NCBI GenBank assembly: GCA_015178975.1
Contig: WHVD01000265.1
Location: 20,861 to 84,860 of the forward strand
DNA from: Hysterangium stoloniferum
Taxonomy: Eukaryota; Basidiomycota; Agaricomycetes; Hysterangiales; Hysterangiaceae
Direction: 5' to 3'
Length of the DNA: 64,000 nucleotides
The notes under the pieces are model-generated. The model did not search any database, had not been told where the DNA came from, and worked only from the letters and a program-made list of their open reading frames with translations. Shown piece after piece: positions 43,212 to 55,225 of the stretch (within the stretch, counting starts at the first letter, position 1; each line of letters begins with the position of its first letter). The translations under genes and the position numbers were made by a program.

Positions 43212-46200
43212 GTGGGTTATGATCTCACCAACCCGAGGATCCCCACACCAAGCACAGCATCAAGGCCCACAGAGAAACCAATAAAGATAACCCACCGATC
43301 TAGTGCCAGCAAGCCAGCATATGAGCCACCACTAGCTGGATATCTGGTACCAGCCCCCATCATGGCAGCTGTACGAGAACATATTGAGATCCTTGCTTGC
43401 CAGGACACATTGGCAAGAAAAGAGGTGGAATTCAAACAGACCTTTGCCAACCGTTTCCCAGTAAGATTACCCAATACTGTGGACATCCCCACACATATCT
43501 ACCACCGCATATGCCTAAAGGACACCTCCAAGGTTATAACTGGGTGAGGATATTCAGCCCTGAAGAAATTCCATGACACCTGGAAACTCTTACTTGAGGA
43601 ACATCTAGCAGCAGGATGCATTCAACCATCCTCCTCAGAATATGCCTCCCCAGCCTTTTGTGTTCCAAAATACCGCAATGGGGTCCCAACCTTGGACATT
43701 CCACCATGTTGGGTAAATGACTACCAAGAACTGAACCAGAACACCATTCATGACAAGTACCCCCTCCCTCGGGTGGACAACATTCTTTCAGACTGTGGTT
43801 GAGAGATAATCATTGGGAAGCTGGACATGACCAACTCCTTCTTCCAGACCAGGGTACACTCAGATGATATACATCTCACAGCAGTGTGCACCCCTTGGGG
43901 GCTCTATGAGTGGACAGTAATGCCTATGGGAGGTTGCAATGCACCATCCACACATCAGAGATGTATGACTGATGTGTATCTAGACGACATTATCATATGG
44001 TCACAAACCCTAGAAGAACATGAACAAAATGTAGCAATGGTATTACAGGCACTCTGGGCAGCCAAGCTGTACTGTAACCCAGATAAGTCTACCCTCTTTG
44101 CAACTGAAATATCCTTCCTTGGCCACCACCTTTCAGGTGCAGAGATCCACCCAGACACTTGCAAAATGGAGCATATTATCAACTGGCCCCAGCCCACTAC
44201 TGCCACCAACGTCAGGGGATTTCTGGGACTTACACAATATATTCCAGCATTCCTCCCAGCATTAGCAGAACACACTAGCATACTTACCCCACTCACCACC
44301 AAGGAGTGTGATCGCCAATTCCCTGCATGGACATCAGCACACCAAAGCACCTTTGAGGCCATCAAACAGTTAGTTACGGGAGTAGACTGCCTCACAGTCA
44401 TCAACTATGAGGACCCAAACAAGAAGATCTTCCTAACCAGGCACACTGGGGCTGTCCTCAGTTCTGGCAACAATTGGGCGATGGCATGACCCATTGCTTA
44501 TGACTCCTACCAGCTCAACCATGCTGAGAAGAACTACCCAGTACATGAAAAGGAATTATTAGCCATAATCAAGGCACTCAAGAAGTGGCGCACTGTTAAG
44601 TACCGTGTCGGAAACTTATTCCAGAACTATTGGAAAGTCACCAGGAATTTGGAAACTATCAGATAGGGTCAGGACATCGGCTTCAGCTTATATGCTGTGC
44701 CTCTATGCAAACACTTGGGAGTCCTTAATTTCAAAGGCAGGACTTATGCTGGAAGATATGGATATTCACAGTTCCAAAGAGTTCTGAATATTGAGTGTAC
44801 AGAAAGATGGAAGAGGGAATAAGAAACTAAGTCGATATCAGATCTAAAGTAAAGTACAAATTCGCAGAAATTAATATAAGTCTTCTCGTTATTGTATTAC
44901 AAAATAAGACCACAATAAGACGGAAATGGAAAGTATTCTGAAATGGGAATACAATAAGATGAATTGGGGAGACATTATTCCAAAACGGGAATATAATAAA
45001 CAAATGAGTGAATACTTGTCAATGGACAAATTACCAAATGCGGAACAAGGGAAGATTATGGAAGACATGGTAACTATGATGTTCTGTAGTTGGAAGTCAG
45101 AAGTTGGATATTGAAACATCTGGGAATGGGTTGTAACATGCACCAGCTTCTTAGGCTGCCATTTCAAGATCTACACTGACCACTGCACACTAGAATACTT
45201 CCAGTCCCAAAAGGAGATGTCCTGCCGACAGATGTGATGGTCTATGTACCTCGCCGACTTCGACTTTGACATAATTTATATCTGAGGTGAGGACAACTTG
45301 GTTGCAGATGCATTATCATGCATGCCCAAAAATGACCCAGATGCCATGCAAGCTGCCTGTGCATTGGCCTATACACGTTCACCAACAAGGAAGCTTGCAG
45401 GGGGTACCCTCAGCATCAAAACTGACCCCTTACTCCTGGAAATGATCCAACAGGGGTATCTCAGTGATGATTTTTGCAAACAGCTGGACCAGGATATAAC
45501 TGCAGGAAGCATTGAAGGGGCACACAGGGATGCAGGTCTCTTATATGTTGGGGGCAGACTAGTTATTCCCTGAGACATCACCATAAGGGAAACACTTTAC
45601 CACCTCGCCCATGACACTCTAGGCCACTTTGGGTTCGACAAAAGCTATGAGTCCCTTTGTCACTCCTACTACTGGCCAAACATGTGACGAGATTTATAAT
45701 CCACATACATACCTTCATGTACAGAATGCCAGTGGAACAAGGACCACACCAGACAGCTGAGTGGCCCCCTACATCCTCTTCCAGTGCCAGACAACCATTT
45801 CGATACAGTCGCCATCGATTTTGTGGGTCCCTGAGGTGAATGGGAAGGATATGGTCCTGATGATGATGGACACCTTGGGAGCCGACATCCGACTTGCCGA
45901 CATCCACTCCTCCTACACTGCCACACAAGTCGCTGTGGTCCTCTTTAATGAATGGTACTGCGAAAATGGCTTGATGCTCCATATTGTCTCTGATCACAAC
46001 CCCCTCTTCACATCTGAACTCTGGAACACCTTACACAAACTATCTGGGGTAAAATTAAAGATGTCCACTGCCTACCACCCCCAAAGTGATGGGCCCAGTG
46101 AATGGACCAACAAGACATTGAATCAAGTGATCCACTATCATGTCAATATAAATCAAAAGGGATGGACAGCACAGCTACCCCATGTACAGTTTGCCCTCAT

Positions 46201-46896
46201 GAACACGGTCAATACCTCCACAGGCTTCTCTCCCTTCCAACTAAAGACTGGCCACTCCCCCTGCATTATCCCCCCCTCACACCCTTAAGTGACAATGCCA
46301 CCCCTGCCGAGATATTGGGATATGAAGTCATGCACCGTTTAGAGCTCAATGTCCAGGAGGCACAAGACAGCCTCACAGCTGCCAAGGTCCGACAGGCCTA
46401 CCATGCTAATGAACATCGTGCAGCAGAAATACCATACCAGGTTGGGGATCTCGTCATGTTATCTACTACACACCACCACCATAACTACAAATGTAAAGGG
46501 AAGAGACGTGCTACCAAGTTCATGCCCTGCTTTGACGGCCTGTACCAAGTCACAGAGGCCTTCCCAGAAAAGTCCATGTACACGCTACATCTTCCCAACA
46601 ACCCTACCACATACCCAGGGTTCCACTCCAGTCTCCTCAATCCATTCATCCCAAATGACCCCTCCCTCTTCCCCAACCAAGAGCTCATCCACCCAGGAAT
46701 GGTTGTTATGGAGGATGGCTCTGAAGAGACACTGATTGACAAAATTGTCAATGCGCACTGCCGTGGCCAGGGGATCCAATACCTCGTACGATGGGTGGGT
46801 TTTGGAAAGGATCACAACAAGTGGCTACCCCACAAAGCCCTTGAAGAAACAGAGGCCTTGGACATCTGGGAGAATGACAATGGGTTAGATATTTAA
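43212..46896 (+). pseudogene. Element C pol remnant: RT, RNase H, integrase, chromodomain
   Basis: RT motifs include KLDMTNSFFQTRVH, PWGLYEWTVMPMGGCNAPST and VYLDDIIIWS. Residues normally lying between the last two motifs are missing, a small deletion ending just before YLDD. RNase H is split by the solo LTR at 44594-45138 and resumes with FKIYTDHCTLEYFQ. Stops include TGA at 45235-45237 and 45283-45285 where arginine is expected. Integrase has VSDHNPLFTSELW and YHPQSDGPSEWTNKT. The terminal chromodomain (QYLVRWVGFGKDHNKWLP) is intact, with its aromatic residues, and the stop is 46894-46896. Not functional. Confidence 0.88.
44594..45138 (-). repeat. Solo LTR family D (545 bp) inside element C RNase H
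   Basis: It is the reverse complement of the family D LTR at 21792, with ends TGTTAAGTACC and GGGTTGTAACA. Flanks are CGCAC (44589-44593) and TGCAC (45139-45143), a target duplication with one C-to-T change at a CpG. The conserved hairpin is at 44684-44697. The insertion post-dates element C. Confidence 0.9.
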
Positions 46897-46923
46897 CATG
46901 GCATTTTTTAGAGGGGGGAAGGG

Positions 46924-47307
46924 TGTAATCCTGGCCATCTTACCACACATCCAGAGCCACATCATTGACCACTGGCCACCCCTGGCTGACTTACTAATTG
47001 CCCATGTCGCCGAGTCCCAACCTGCTATTGGGCTCGATCAACAGCCATTCCCCTAGTGACACATATGTATGCCTGGTGGAACTGGATCAGAATCTTGAAT
47101 CTCTTCTCATCTCCTTGACCACCACATTATAGAACCCCGGTTTTCTCCTTTTCTAATTCTGTCGTCACAAACATTCAATGGTTCTGACTCCTATAAATTA
47201 GATACACCATACAGTACATCTGTAAAGCTAGAAAAAGGAAGCACCAAATATGATACTCTTGTCCCATCTGCTACCGACCGAGTGAGGCTGATACTGACAG
47301 CCTTACA
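46924..47307 (+). repeat. 3' LTR of element C
   Basis: Begins TGTAATCCTGGCCATC and ends TGACAGCCTTACA, followed by CATAC. Confidence 0.9.
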
Positions 47308-47312
47308 CATAC

Positions 47313-48294
47313 GGCTGATCTGTTTGAAGCAAATTGATCAATCACCGGTTGGTGGCAAAGCTGCGATGTACTAAGCAAATGCTTGATCTTATCAGATGAT
47401 TGTTTGGCCAGCCCATATCAATGGCTACAAAATTGAGCTCCATATAGATGCGCTGGGGAGTTTCATGAATGGGAAGGGGGCAAATGGCAGCGACAAACGA
47501 TGACAGGTGTCCTTATAAACCCACTCCAACGTGGGAATGTTACATTAGGTGACATTAGGTGACAGCACCCACATGCTTTGTAATACATATTCGCGTCGTT
47601 TGTCGTGTTTGTTTCGTCACAGCGTCAAATAAAGTTCATTTTCATCGTCAAAAAGTTATCAAGTTAATTATCAAGCTTTATTATATGAATAAAAAATTGT
47701 ATATTCTACATAGTTGTTGTTTAGCCAAGCTTGTCTAATAAAATATCCTTTCTCAGATAAGCTAGAGCCTCGAAGCTTTCATATCATTCAAAGCTTCAAT
47801 TATAAGAAAACATTATCAATGCACTAAAAATACGGACCATGACCATTATGCATCCAATGGTATTCAACCTGCACCCCTGTCACATCCACAAGTTGTGATA
47901 TATATGTACCTTCACATTGCAATCACATTTAATACTTGTATTGCATTGGCATCATTTGCCAGGACTTGCATCATTGTTAGCCTGAGAATGGTATGAACTG
48001 GCATGGTCACACTCATAAGTGTATATTTACTTCACCATGCAATGTGTTTTACTCTCAGTGAGTGATAAACCTTTACTATAACATCTATTGTTATCTACCT
48101 AAATAATACTGAATTAATAGTAAGTAAACTATTAATGTAGAACTAGGGAAAATTGCATACCTCTCAGTGAGTGATAAACCTTCACTGAGAGGCTATGTGA
48201 TCGGTCTCTATGCTCCATAAGCGTAATGTAACTATACAGTTACCCTACACTGTGTTCCAGCTTACCAAAGGTAGCTTACATAATGCTAATATTT
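47313..48294. other. Intergenic with a repeated 26-bp block and a hairpin
   Basis: No gene is seen. CTCTCAGTGAGTGATAAACC occurs at ~48053 and again at 48161. At the second site CCTCTCAGTGA (48160-48170) and TCACTGAGAGG (48182-48192) form a perfect 11 bp inverted repeat around an 11 nt loop. Confidence 0.6.
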
Positions 48295-49876
48295 GTTACG
48301 GCCATGTCACAGCCGTTTGGCCCTGAGGTTATCGCCACCTATCGACGATTCAAGTTATCGCTCAAGTCACCACATCAGAAACCATTGCCCCTGATGCTGA
48401 CGTATGCTTTCGCAGTGATCAAACTCTGTTTACACCCACATCAAAATATACTCGTACTATCTGGTTAAACTTTTGATGCGTCCCTTTTATTATGATGATC
48501 TGTTCTATCCTATGTTTCACATATGCCTATATATACTTGTAACCCTCGAACTATTTCCTTTTCCCGTAATTACGCTCTTGGTTATCTCTTCGGCCTCCGA
48601 ACTAATCATAAACTTCCCATTCCTAGTCAAGCTTATTGTCAATACCCTGTTCCGCTCTTCTCCTAGTTAGTATTTTCTAGACGCCTGATACTTGTATATG
48701 AACCCGCTGTAGTTATAGTTACTAGGCAATCTGTTAGGATACACACACAGGCCAGGTTTCCGGAGAAACCCGTGGGATATCCGGTAGGACTTGGCTTCAG
48801 CTTATAGGCTGCGCCCTCGCTAGATTGTGTTGTCCAATTTCAAACGGACAGATGGGGATCCTGGGGAGTCTGGGCGGGGTTCATGGGTCGTAGGTCGTAA
48901 GTCGGGGGTCATGGGTCGTAAGTCGGAGGTTGTGGGTTGTGAGTCGAGATAGTTGAGAGAGATAGATGCGCCGGAGCCCGTGGGCTCTGACTAGTGTGAG
49001 TGATGTGAATCAAGTAAGGTTTTAGAGCGGAAAATGTTATTAGATTACTGGGGGGAATCTAAGCTAATTTTCTGACTGGATTGTATGTACAACATCTGCC
49101 AGTTTATATAGACCATGGAGTGAATGACATACCAAATCCAGTAATAACGAAATGAAACTAACAAAACATAAAATGGGAATAGTAAACACCAAATTGGTGT
49201 TAGGAATGGGACGGAACGGAGCGGAGTCTGAATCGTGACAAAGCATAACCCATAACGGGAAACGGAGCGGGAGTGCAGTCCTAAATAGTGACAGGTCATT
49301 TGACTAAAATGGGAATGGGGCTCAATTAGAGCGGTGATGGGATTCTGAGCGGGGTCCAGTGACTGATGCGTGGGACAAAGACAGACATAGACAGAGACGG
49401 AGTCCGGGGGAAGTCCGGTGACTGATATGTGTCGTAATGAGGTTGAATGTAACTAGTCTTGACATAATGGAGTCCGGGTGGGAAATCCTATAAACAGACG
49501 ATTGGTGCTTGTAGCACGTGGGGGAGTACGGGTTAGTGCCCAGAGTCCGGTGGGATTGTCTGGTCATAACACAATCAGAATATCGACTCAGAATACCCTC
49601 TTACGCCTCTGGCAGTCTTGTACTAAGAATCCCCTCATCCGCCTTCGTGTGCGCTCATCCACTCTCAGTCACTGACCCTTGGCCTGACACTCGACTTAAC
49701 CTTTGGTCCCGATCAGTATCTCGCCAAAAGGAACTCATTAGGATTAGTCTTTGCCCGCCTGAAATTTAAGGACACTCAATGGACATTTGCGAGGGTGCAG
49801 CACATAAGCTGAAGCCAAGTCCTTCTGATCGGTCCCTGTCGGCCAACTGACATCAGTCAGTTTTCAGTTCTTAACA
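48295..49876 (+). repeat. Solo LTR family B, split by a family A solo LTR
   Basis: Starts TGTTACGGCCATGTCACAG and ends CAGTTCTTAACA, with a perfect target duplication ATATT (48290-48294 and 49877-49881). Pieces 48295-48731 and 49577-49876 sum to 737 bp, close to the 719 bp LTR of element B. Its hairpin copy is at 49798-49811. Confidence 0.92.
48732..49571 (-). repeat. Solo LTR family A, 840 bp, target duplication CAATC
   Basis: Reverse complement of the element A LTR: TGTTAGGATACACACACAGG at one end and GTCTGGTCATAACA at the other. CAATC is duplicated at 48727-48731 and 49572-49576. It lacks the GTTCT expansion. The hairpin is at 48798-48811. Confidence 0.93.
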
Positions 49877-49881
49877 ATATT

Positions 49882-50361
49882 TCAACATGGATATCTGTGG
49901 AAAGAAACATCTAAACCTAAGTATACTTCAGGTATAATTAGGCCCCAAACTTATACACCTGCAACTCCTTTTAATTCTAGTTTAGACATGATTTGAACTT
50001 GTTGTTTGGGACACACTTTTACCAGAGTTTTTATTCTAAGTCCAGACAAATGTTTACCCCTTATAGAAACCTCAAGTTTGAAACATAGGTTTAAAAATAA
50101 AATAAAACCCTAAGTTTTGTAAGACCTTAAACTAATTGCCCACCCATTGCCCACCCATCGGCAGATCAATGCCAGACTGTTGTACATGACAAGACTTTAC
50201 TATCTAATCCTCGCAGGCCTGACTTACATATACTTCATGTATACACAATGTATTAATGTCACTGATATGCAGAGCAGTGACCTACTGTATTACAAAGATG
50301 AGCAATTTTATTAGAAGTTGAATTTCATGAATCAGAAAATCTCCAGGTAGAACAATGACCT
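49882..50361. other. AT-rich spacer
   Basis: No gene or repeat end is recognised between the solo LTR and the next minus-strand gene family member. Confidence 0.4.
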
Positions 50362-53300
50362 CTACTCTTTGTGTAAAATACACCTTTCCACAAGCTTTGT
50401 GTTCTTAGTAGCTAGCTTTCCTTGTTTCCTCAACATTACCAAGGAAGAGCCCCACTTCTTAGCACTTCTTAAGTCAGCAGACCCATTGAGAATGTGGGTA
50501 AGCTGGTTTTGAAACCACTCTTTGCAAGCATGTGACCAGTATCCAACATCCAAATTACCCCTTTGCCATATTGCGGGTTTTGGCCACCATGACATATCTG
50601 CAGCCTGTTGACCATACCCTGTACATAAAAATTAGATGGAACAGAGACAAAAAAAAAAGAGTGAGCTATGATTTACCTGTGAACACTTTGTATACCCCAC
50701 AGATGAGGTTTAGCTCATCCTCTGAAAGGTTGTCATCCCACCAGTAGGTGCCATCTGATGTTTGAAAAGGTTGGCCATGTGTGAACACCTCATCAGTAGG
50801 ACCCACAAGCACAGTGTCCTGAGATATACTCTGCATTACAAGATGCCATCTCTGAGAAGAGCTGTGCACACACAAGGGTGATGGAAGAACATGTCTCACT
50901 GTTCTTGGTATGCCATGTAATCAACTGCATTGGGTTTGTATGACATGTCATGCCACCCAAGTCCAATGCTATGAATGCTGGGCAGAGGTGGGCCTGAGGG
51001 ATAAGGGTGGATGAAAGGGATAGAAGAAGGGATCCAAGTAGTGAATGGAATGCCTCTATCAAGGAGATAGTTGGCCAGATCCTCTTGACAATGTTTGCAC
51101 ACTTGAAGACACTGTAGTGCTGATGCTGCATCTCATGTCACGATTTGCCAGATGCCATGTACACTGTCATTGAGGAAGTAGTATGGCTCGTTGTTCACCA
51201 ATTTGAAGATGAGATCTTGAGAGGTCAATTTTTCCAACAAAGGCCATAGGCACAGGGGGCCCAGATCCCAAATACTCCCAGGTGGATCACGATCTGCCAG
51301 TAGCAAGTCCATGAAATCTCCAATTGCATCCTTATATTCATCCCCAATGGAGGATTCAGTGTTTGCCAGGTTTCTCCTCACATCCCCCAAGGCATACACT
51401 GGAGTGTTGGGTCTGTGATCTTCTGATATGGGAACTTTGAGATATCTAGCGTGAATCCAAACTGAGTGTGCAATATATCCAGTAATGGTTCTGTAGCACC
51501 AACCACTTTCACCTCATCATTTGGATCACCAGTGCCATAGGCTCTCGTGAGATCATCTCCCCAGGAGTTTTGCAATGGTGGTGGGGGGAGGTTGCAAAGT
51601 TTGAAGGGTGGAGGCTTTTCAACCTGTGGTCCATCCTGATGATCATAGCTGCCAGAGGTCTCCTCATAGTCAGTGAAAAAATCTTCATATGTGAATTGTT
51701 CTCTGGCTTCAGGGTCGAATTCGGTGCACAGGTCCCATTCGTCCTCAAAACTGTTGTACCGCAATTGGTTCCCACTGTAGTTTTCCCACCAATCTCCCAC
51801 CTTCCCATGGTTGATTTTGGTTCACACATGGAAACCATTCTCCTCGATCCAAGCATACACAATCACCTTTCCCTTCCTGCCAGTCGGAGCCATGTTGCTG
51901 TGAGAGTGTTCATGGTTGAGCCATTTTTGTTTCTTTTCTAGACTTTCATTCTTTTCCAACTCGGTGTGTCTAGCATCCTGTCTCTTGAAAAAGTCTTGCC
52001 AACTTTCTCCTTGTCACTGATGGCTGTGTACTTGGGGTTTAGGAGTGTGGAAGGGGTCACAGCATTTTTATCAGAACCTGTGGCAAATTGCCCTGGGCGA
52101 GCAATCACTGCTTCAACCTCTTTCCTTGTGGGGCAGTACTGCTGGACAGTCTTGAGCTCACTATGTAGAGGCTTGTCACTCCACTGTCCCCAGTAGTACC
52201 AAATGGGAACACTATTGGCCAACATGAGGAGGATAGTCACAATTAATTGAATACACAAAATGTTATGAAAAACTCCTCATATTTTTAAGTGAGACTATTT
52301 CTCCTGGCTATGACTACATGTTTTAGGGATTTATATTTCATTAACCCAAAATTTCATCTTTAAGACTTGTACACTCCCTTAAAATATGCACAAATGTCAT
52401 GGTTATACAAGATTAACTGGGTTGTTACCTAATCTTTGGGATAAAATACATTCTCTAGTATCTCCATGACTTTTAAAATGTCCACAAACATTATAGTTAA
52501 CCAAAATTACTTGGGTTATGACTTAATCTTTGGGATAAGATGGGTTCTCTTGTATATTATGCAAACTTTCAAATATAGTTCATATAATTTAAATTTATTT
52601 GGTTTAGAAAGTTAACCAGAACTATCTGGCCAACCAATCCATGTTGTGGAATTTATCCCCAAAAGGATAATCTATATATGTTTGTTTGACTAACTTTTGT
52701 CAGATACAAGATAAATATTAATATTTCCTTATTCTCCAGAATATTATCTGATAAACTGAATTTGCTTAAATATTAATTCTACAACAAACAATATAAATAT
52801 ATATACTTTAGTGGACAAATAACTTTTAAAATTTTGGGTTATCCTCCTGAGGGGTAAGAGACTGGGGTTATGAAAATTTGAGACGTGCACTAGAGACACC
52901 AGCCTGTGGAATATCGGATGTGAGATTACCAATGCTAGACCTTCTGATTTGTTCCACCCACTTGGAATGGATCCCATTGTCTTTGAGAGCCTTGATCCAC
53001 GGAGGAGTATCTTGTGGTTTTGCCACACGCAACACAATTGAGATGGCCATTGTACACATTGCCATGAGTGGCAGGAATGTGTCATGGGAGGTGAGTGCAC
53101 ATCCCACAGCATGTCTCTTGAGTTTGTGTGAGTGTAGATAGCCTTTTGCAGAGGGATGGGGGAGATGTCCGAAGTTGAGAGGGAATAGAAACCCTCCATG
53201 GCCCAGCAAGTGATCTGCTATGTGTATCAATCCATTTTCCAACACTTGCCATGTCTTGGCTAAAGAAGGTGACAATTTCCACATCCCATCGACCAATTGT

Positions 53301-53535
53301 ATGGGGAGTGAGTATCGATCATGAGTGAGCTGCAAGAACAAAGGAGCTTCAAACCAGTGGTGCAGTGGGGTCCACGTGGCTTGAGGATAACTGTCCATCG
53401 CCCATTGAATGGTCTGTGCAGCTTTGGGTCATTGGCAAAAATCTCATTCGCAAGATCTCTGTTTTTGAGGTAATGGGGGATGGGGGGAAGAGTGGTCACG
53501 TTCAGTGATGAGAAGACAAGATTTTTGTGGAACAA
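50362..53535 (-). pseudogene. Large multi-exon protein of an unnamed mushroom family, interrupted
   Basis: Successive minus-strand exons read as one protein. 53535-52868: PLHHWFEAPLFLQLTHDRYS, LVDGMWKLSPSLAKTW, AKGYLHSHKLKRHAVGCALT. 52258-51378: VPIWYYWGQWSDKPL, PPPPLQNSWGDDL. 51399-50793: GPLCLWPLLEKL, CKHCQEDLANYLLDRGIPF. 50899-50362: DNLSEDELNLICGVYKVF, VGYWSHACKEWFQ. I recall similar proteins as a multicopy uncharacterised family in transposon-rich Agaricomycetes, but cannot name a function. A 600 bp AT-rich segment splits the region encoding VPIWYYWG from its upstream exon, and frames change several times without clean splice sites. It may be a working gene with long introns, but decay is more likely. 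Confidence 0.5.
52260..52860. repeat. AT-rich insertion with an internal ~105-bp imperfect tandem repeat
   Basis: Inside the unnamed gene the composition becomes strongly AT-rich. The block CTAATCTTTGGGATAA.AT followed by TTCTCTAGTAT/TTCTCTTGTAT occurs twice about 100 bp apart (~52430 and ~52530). No terminal repeats were found. It is either a long intron or a decayed insertion. Confidence 0.45.
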
Positions 53536-55225
53536 AACATTGCATTCAATCTGAATTTTGATTTAAGTTAGACAAAGGTTCAGCAACAAGAACATGGATG
53601 GGGCTTACAGGCATGACAGCCATGATTGTGACAGTTGAAGAAAAATCTATGACTTCTGATATTGGGGATGTTGTCACTGTGGTGAACATTAGATCAGAGG
53701 GAGTAAGAATGATGGTCATACATACCAGTATCAGTATAACACTCCCACAAGGATGTCCAGACCAAGTACTGGTGGTAATAGCATTGTGTCTTGAGAGGAT
53801 TTCTTAGATGTATACACATCTAAGAGGATGGTGCAGGGTGGAAAAGTGGGAGATGAGAGCTAGAGGGACCAGGAAGCCTAGAAGGTCAGGTGATTAGAGA
53901 ATGAGACCTCAAAGATGTATACATGTCTGAAAGGATGGGTGGAAAGAGCTAGGGAGGATGGCCTCAGTTGTGTATACACGTGAAGGAAAATCTTAGTAAG
54001 CAGGCACTCTAACCTTTCAAACACCATCCCATGCCCTGACCTGCCACATCCATGAGCCCCTTTGACCCCAACTTCAAAGTCCATCAAGCATCCTTTCAAG
54101 CATATAAGATTCATAATGAAGATAGAATAGCCATCCTGAGATACTCAGTGGCTGGTATCAAACTTATTTTTAATGTATTTGGCTTGATGGATGCTCCCAC
54201 TACATATGTTTAGGCCCTTCCAGACAATTACTGACAGATATTAGCCATCACTCCTTGGTTCTCCAGGCAGATTTGGAGGAGGTGCATACCTGACAGTACA
54301 CCAACACATCAGGAATCTGATTGATTGAGTAAATTTATGGTTCGTTTTTGATACTATGCAGAGCAATTCTTTTGACACATCATCTTGTTGAAACAGGAAT
54401 TCAACGATAGTTCACTTCTCCCTCACATGTATATGTGAGGGAGTGATCTCCTCAGTAGTCACCCACTCACATCTCCTTCATGTGTATACGTGAGGGAAAT
54501 GCTCTTTCACCTAGTCACCCATTCATATGTTCTCGCTACACTGGTTGTGTGGGTGTTGTCAGTGTCATTGCTTGTATCCACTCACAACCCCCCACCATCA
54601 CCCTCATCGCTCTCTCTCTCAATCGGGGCCATCAGCATTGTTACCTTCATCGCTCTACTCTCAGTATCGGGGCCATCAGTGTTGTTACCTTCATCGCTCT
54701 ACTCTCAGTATCAGTGCCGTCAGCATCCCTCATTCCCATTGATCTCCTGGTGCCACTGTTCTCCCCCCACCCCCCCTTTCCCTTGACCCCATCAGCACCC
54801 ACAGTCTGCTTTGTCTCCAGATCTTTGCCACACCCCTGACTATCCGATTGGTGGAAAAATAGGATAACACAGATGACTACCATGACCTCATCTTGCATTG
54901 ACGGAAGGCTGGGTAAGATGGTGAATGAACTTGTATTGGGCCGACTACATTCTCAAAAAAATATCCAGGTATGATAGTGAATGAACTCTTATTGGGCCGA
55001 CTACATTTTCAAAGAAACATTACTGGGTTCTTCTGCTGATGTCCCCTTCCACACATCTCTGCAGTTTGGCGTGATGGGTTGACTAGGAAGTTGTTGTTTG
55101 GCCGCCAAGTCCTACCCCACTCAATCAAATGAGGCCCATCAGTGGGTCTTGCCCATGGCCATGTATATGCTTTTGATACTCCAAACCTGTGAAGCTTGAA
55201 ATCTCATGTAAGTTTTCATCCATGT
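53536..55225. other. Repeat-derived region with short tandem and palindromic motifs
   Basis: A degenerate RT-like reading (VFGLMDAPTTYV near 54160) hints at an old Gypsy fragment. The motif GTGTATACGTGAG or variants occurs at ~53812, 53908, 53967, 54427 and 54481, and again at 58.9-59.5 kb. No intact gene is present. Confidence 0.4.
54622..54735. repeat. Minisatellite, ~45 bp unit
   Basis: GGGGCCATCAGCATTGTTAC followed by CTTCATCGCTCTACTCTCAG recurs two and a half times with few changes. It creates open frames in several phases that are not genes. Confidence 0.75.

Larger units (their letters stand above)
41191..47307 (+). mobile_element. Decayed Ty3/Gypsy element C with target duplication CATAC
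   Basis: LTRs are 41191-41563 (373 bp) and 46924-47307 (384 bp); both start TGTAATCCTGGCC and end CAGCCTTACA. The 5 bp repeat CATAC flanks at 41186-41190 and 47308-47312. A polypurine tract AGAGGGGGGAAGGG abuts the 3' LTR. Gag, protease, RT, RNase H, integrase and chromodomain are recognisable but contain many stops, frame breaks and one inserted solo LTR. A T-rich run follows the 5' LTR instead of a clear primer site. Confidence 0.92.

Noticed and set aside
49045-49299. Small frame starting MTCHYLGLHSRS, seen also at 12244 and 19652
   Set aside because: It is simply the same stretch of the family A LTR in different copies. Frame length varies and changes are not codon-biased.
54480-54839. 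119-codon frame in the minisatellite at 54.6 kb
   Set aside because: Open in three phases because of the ~45-bp repeat; no protein signature.
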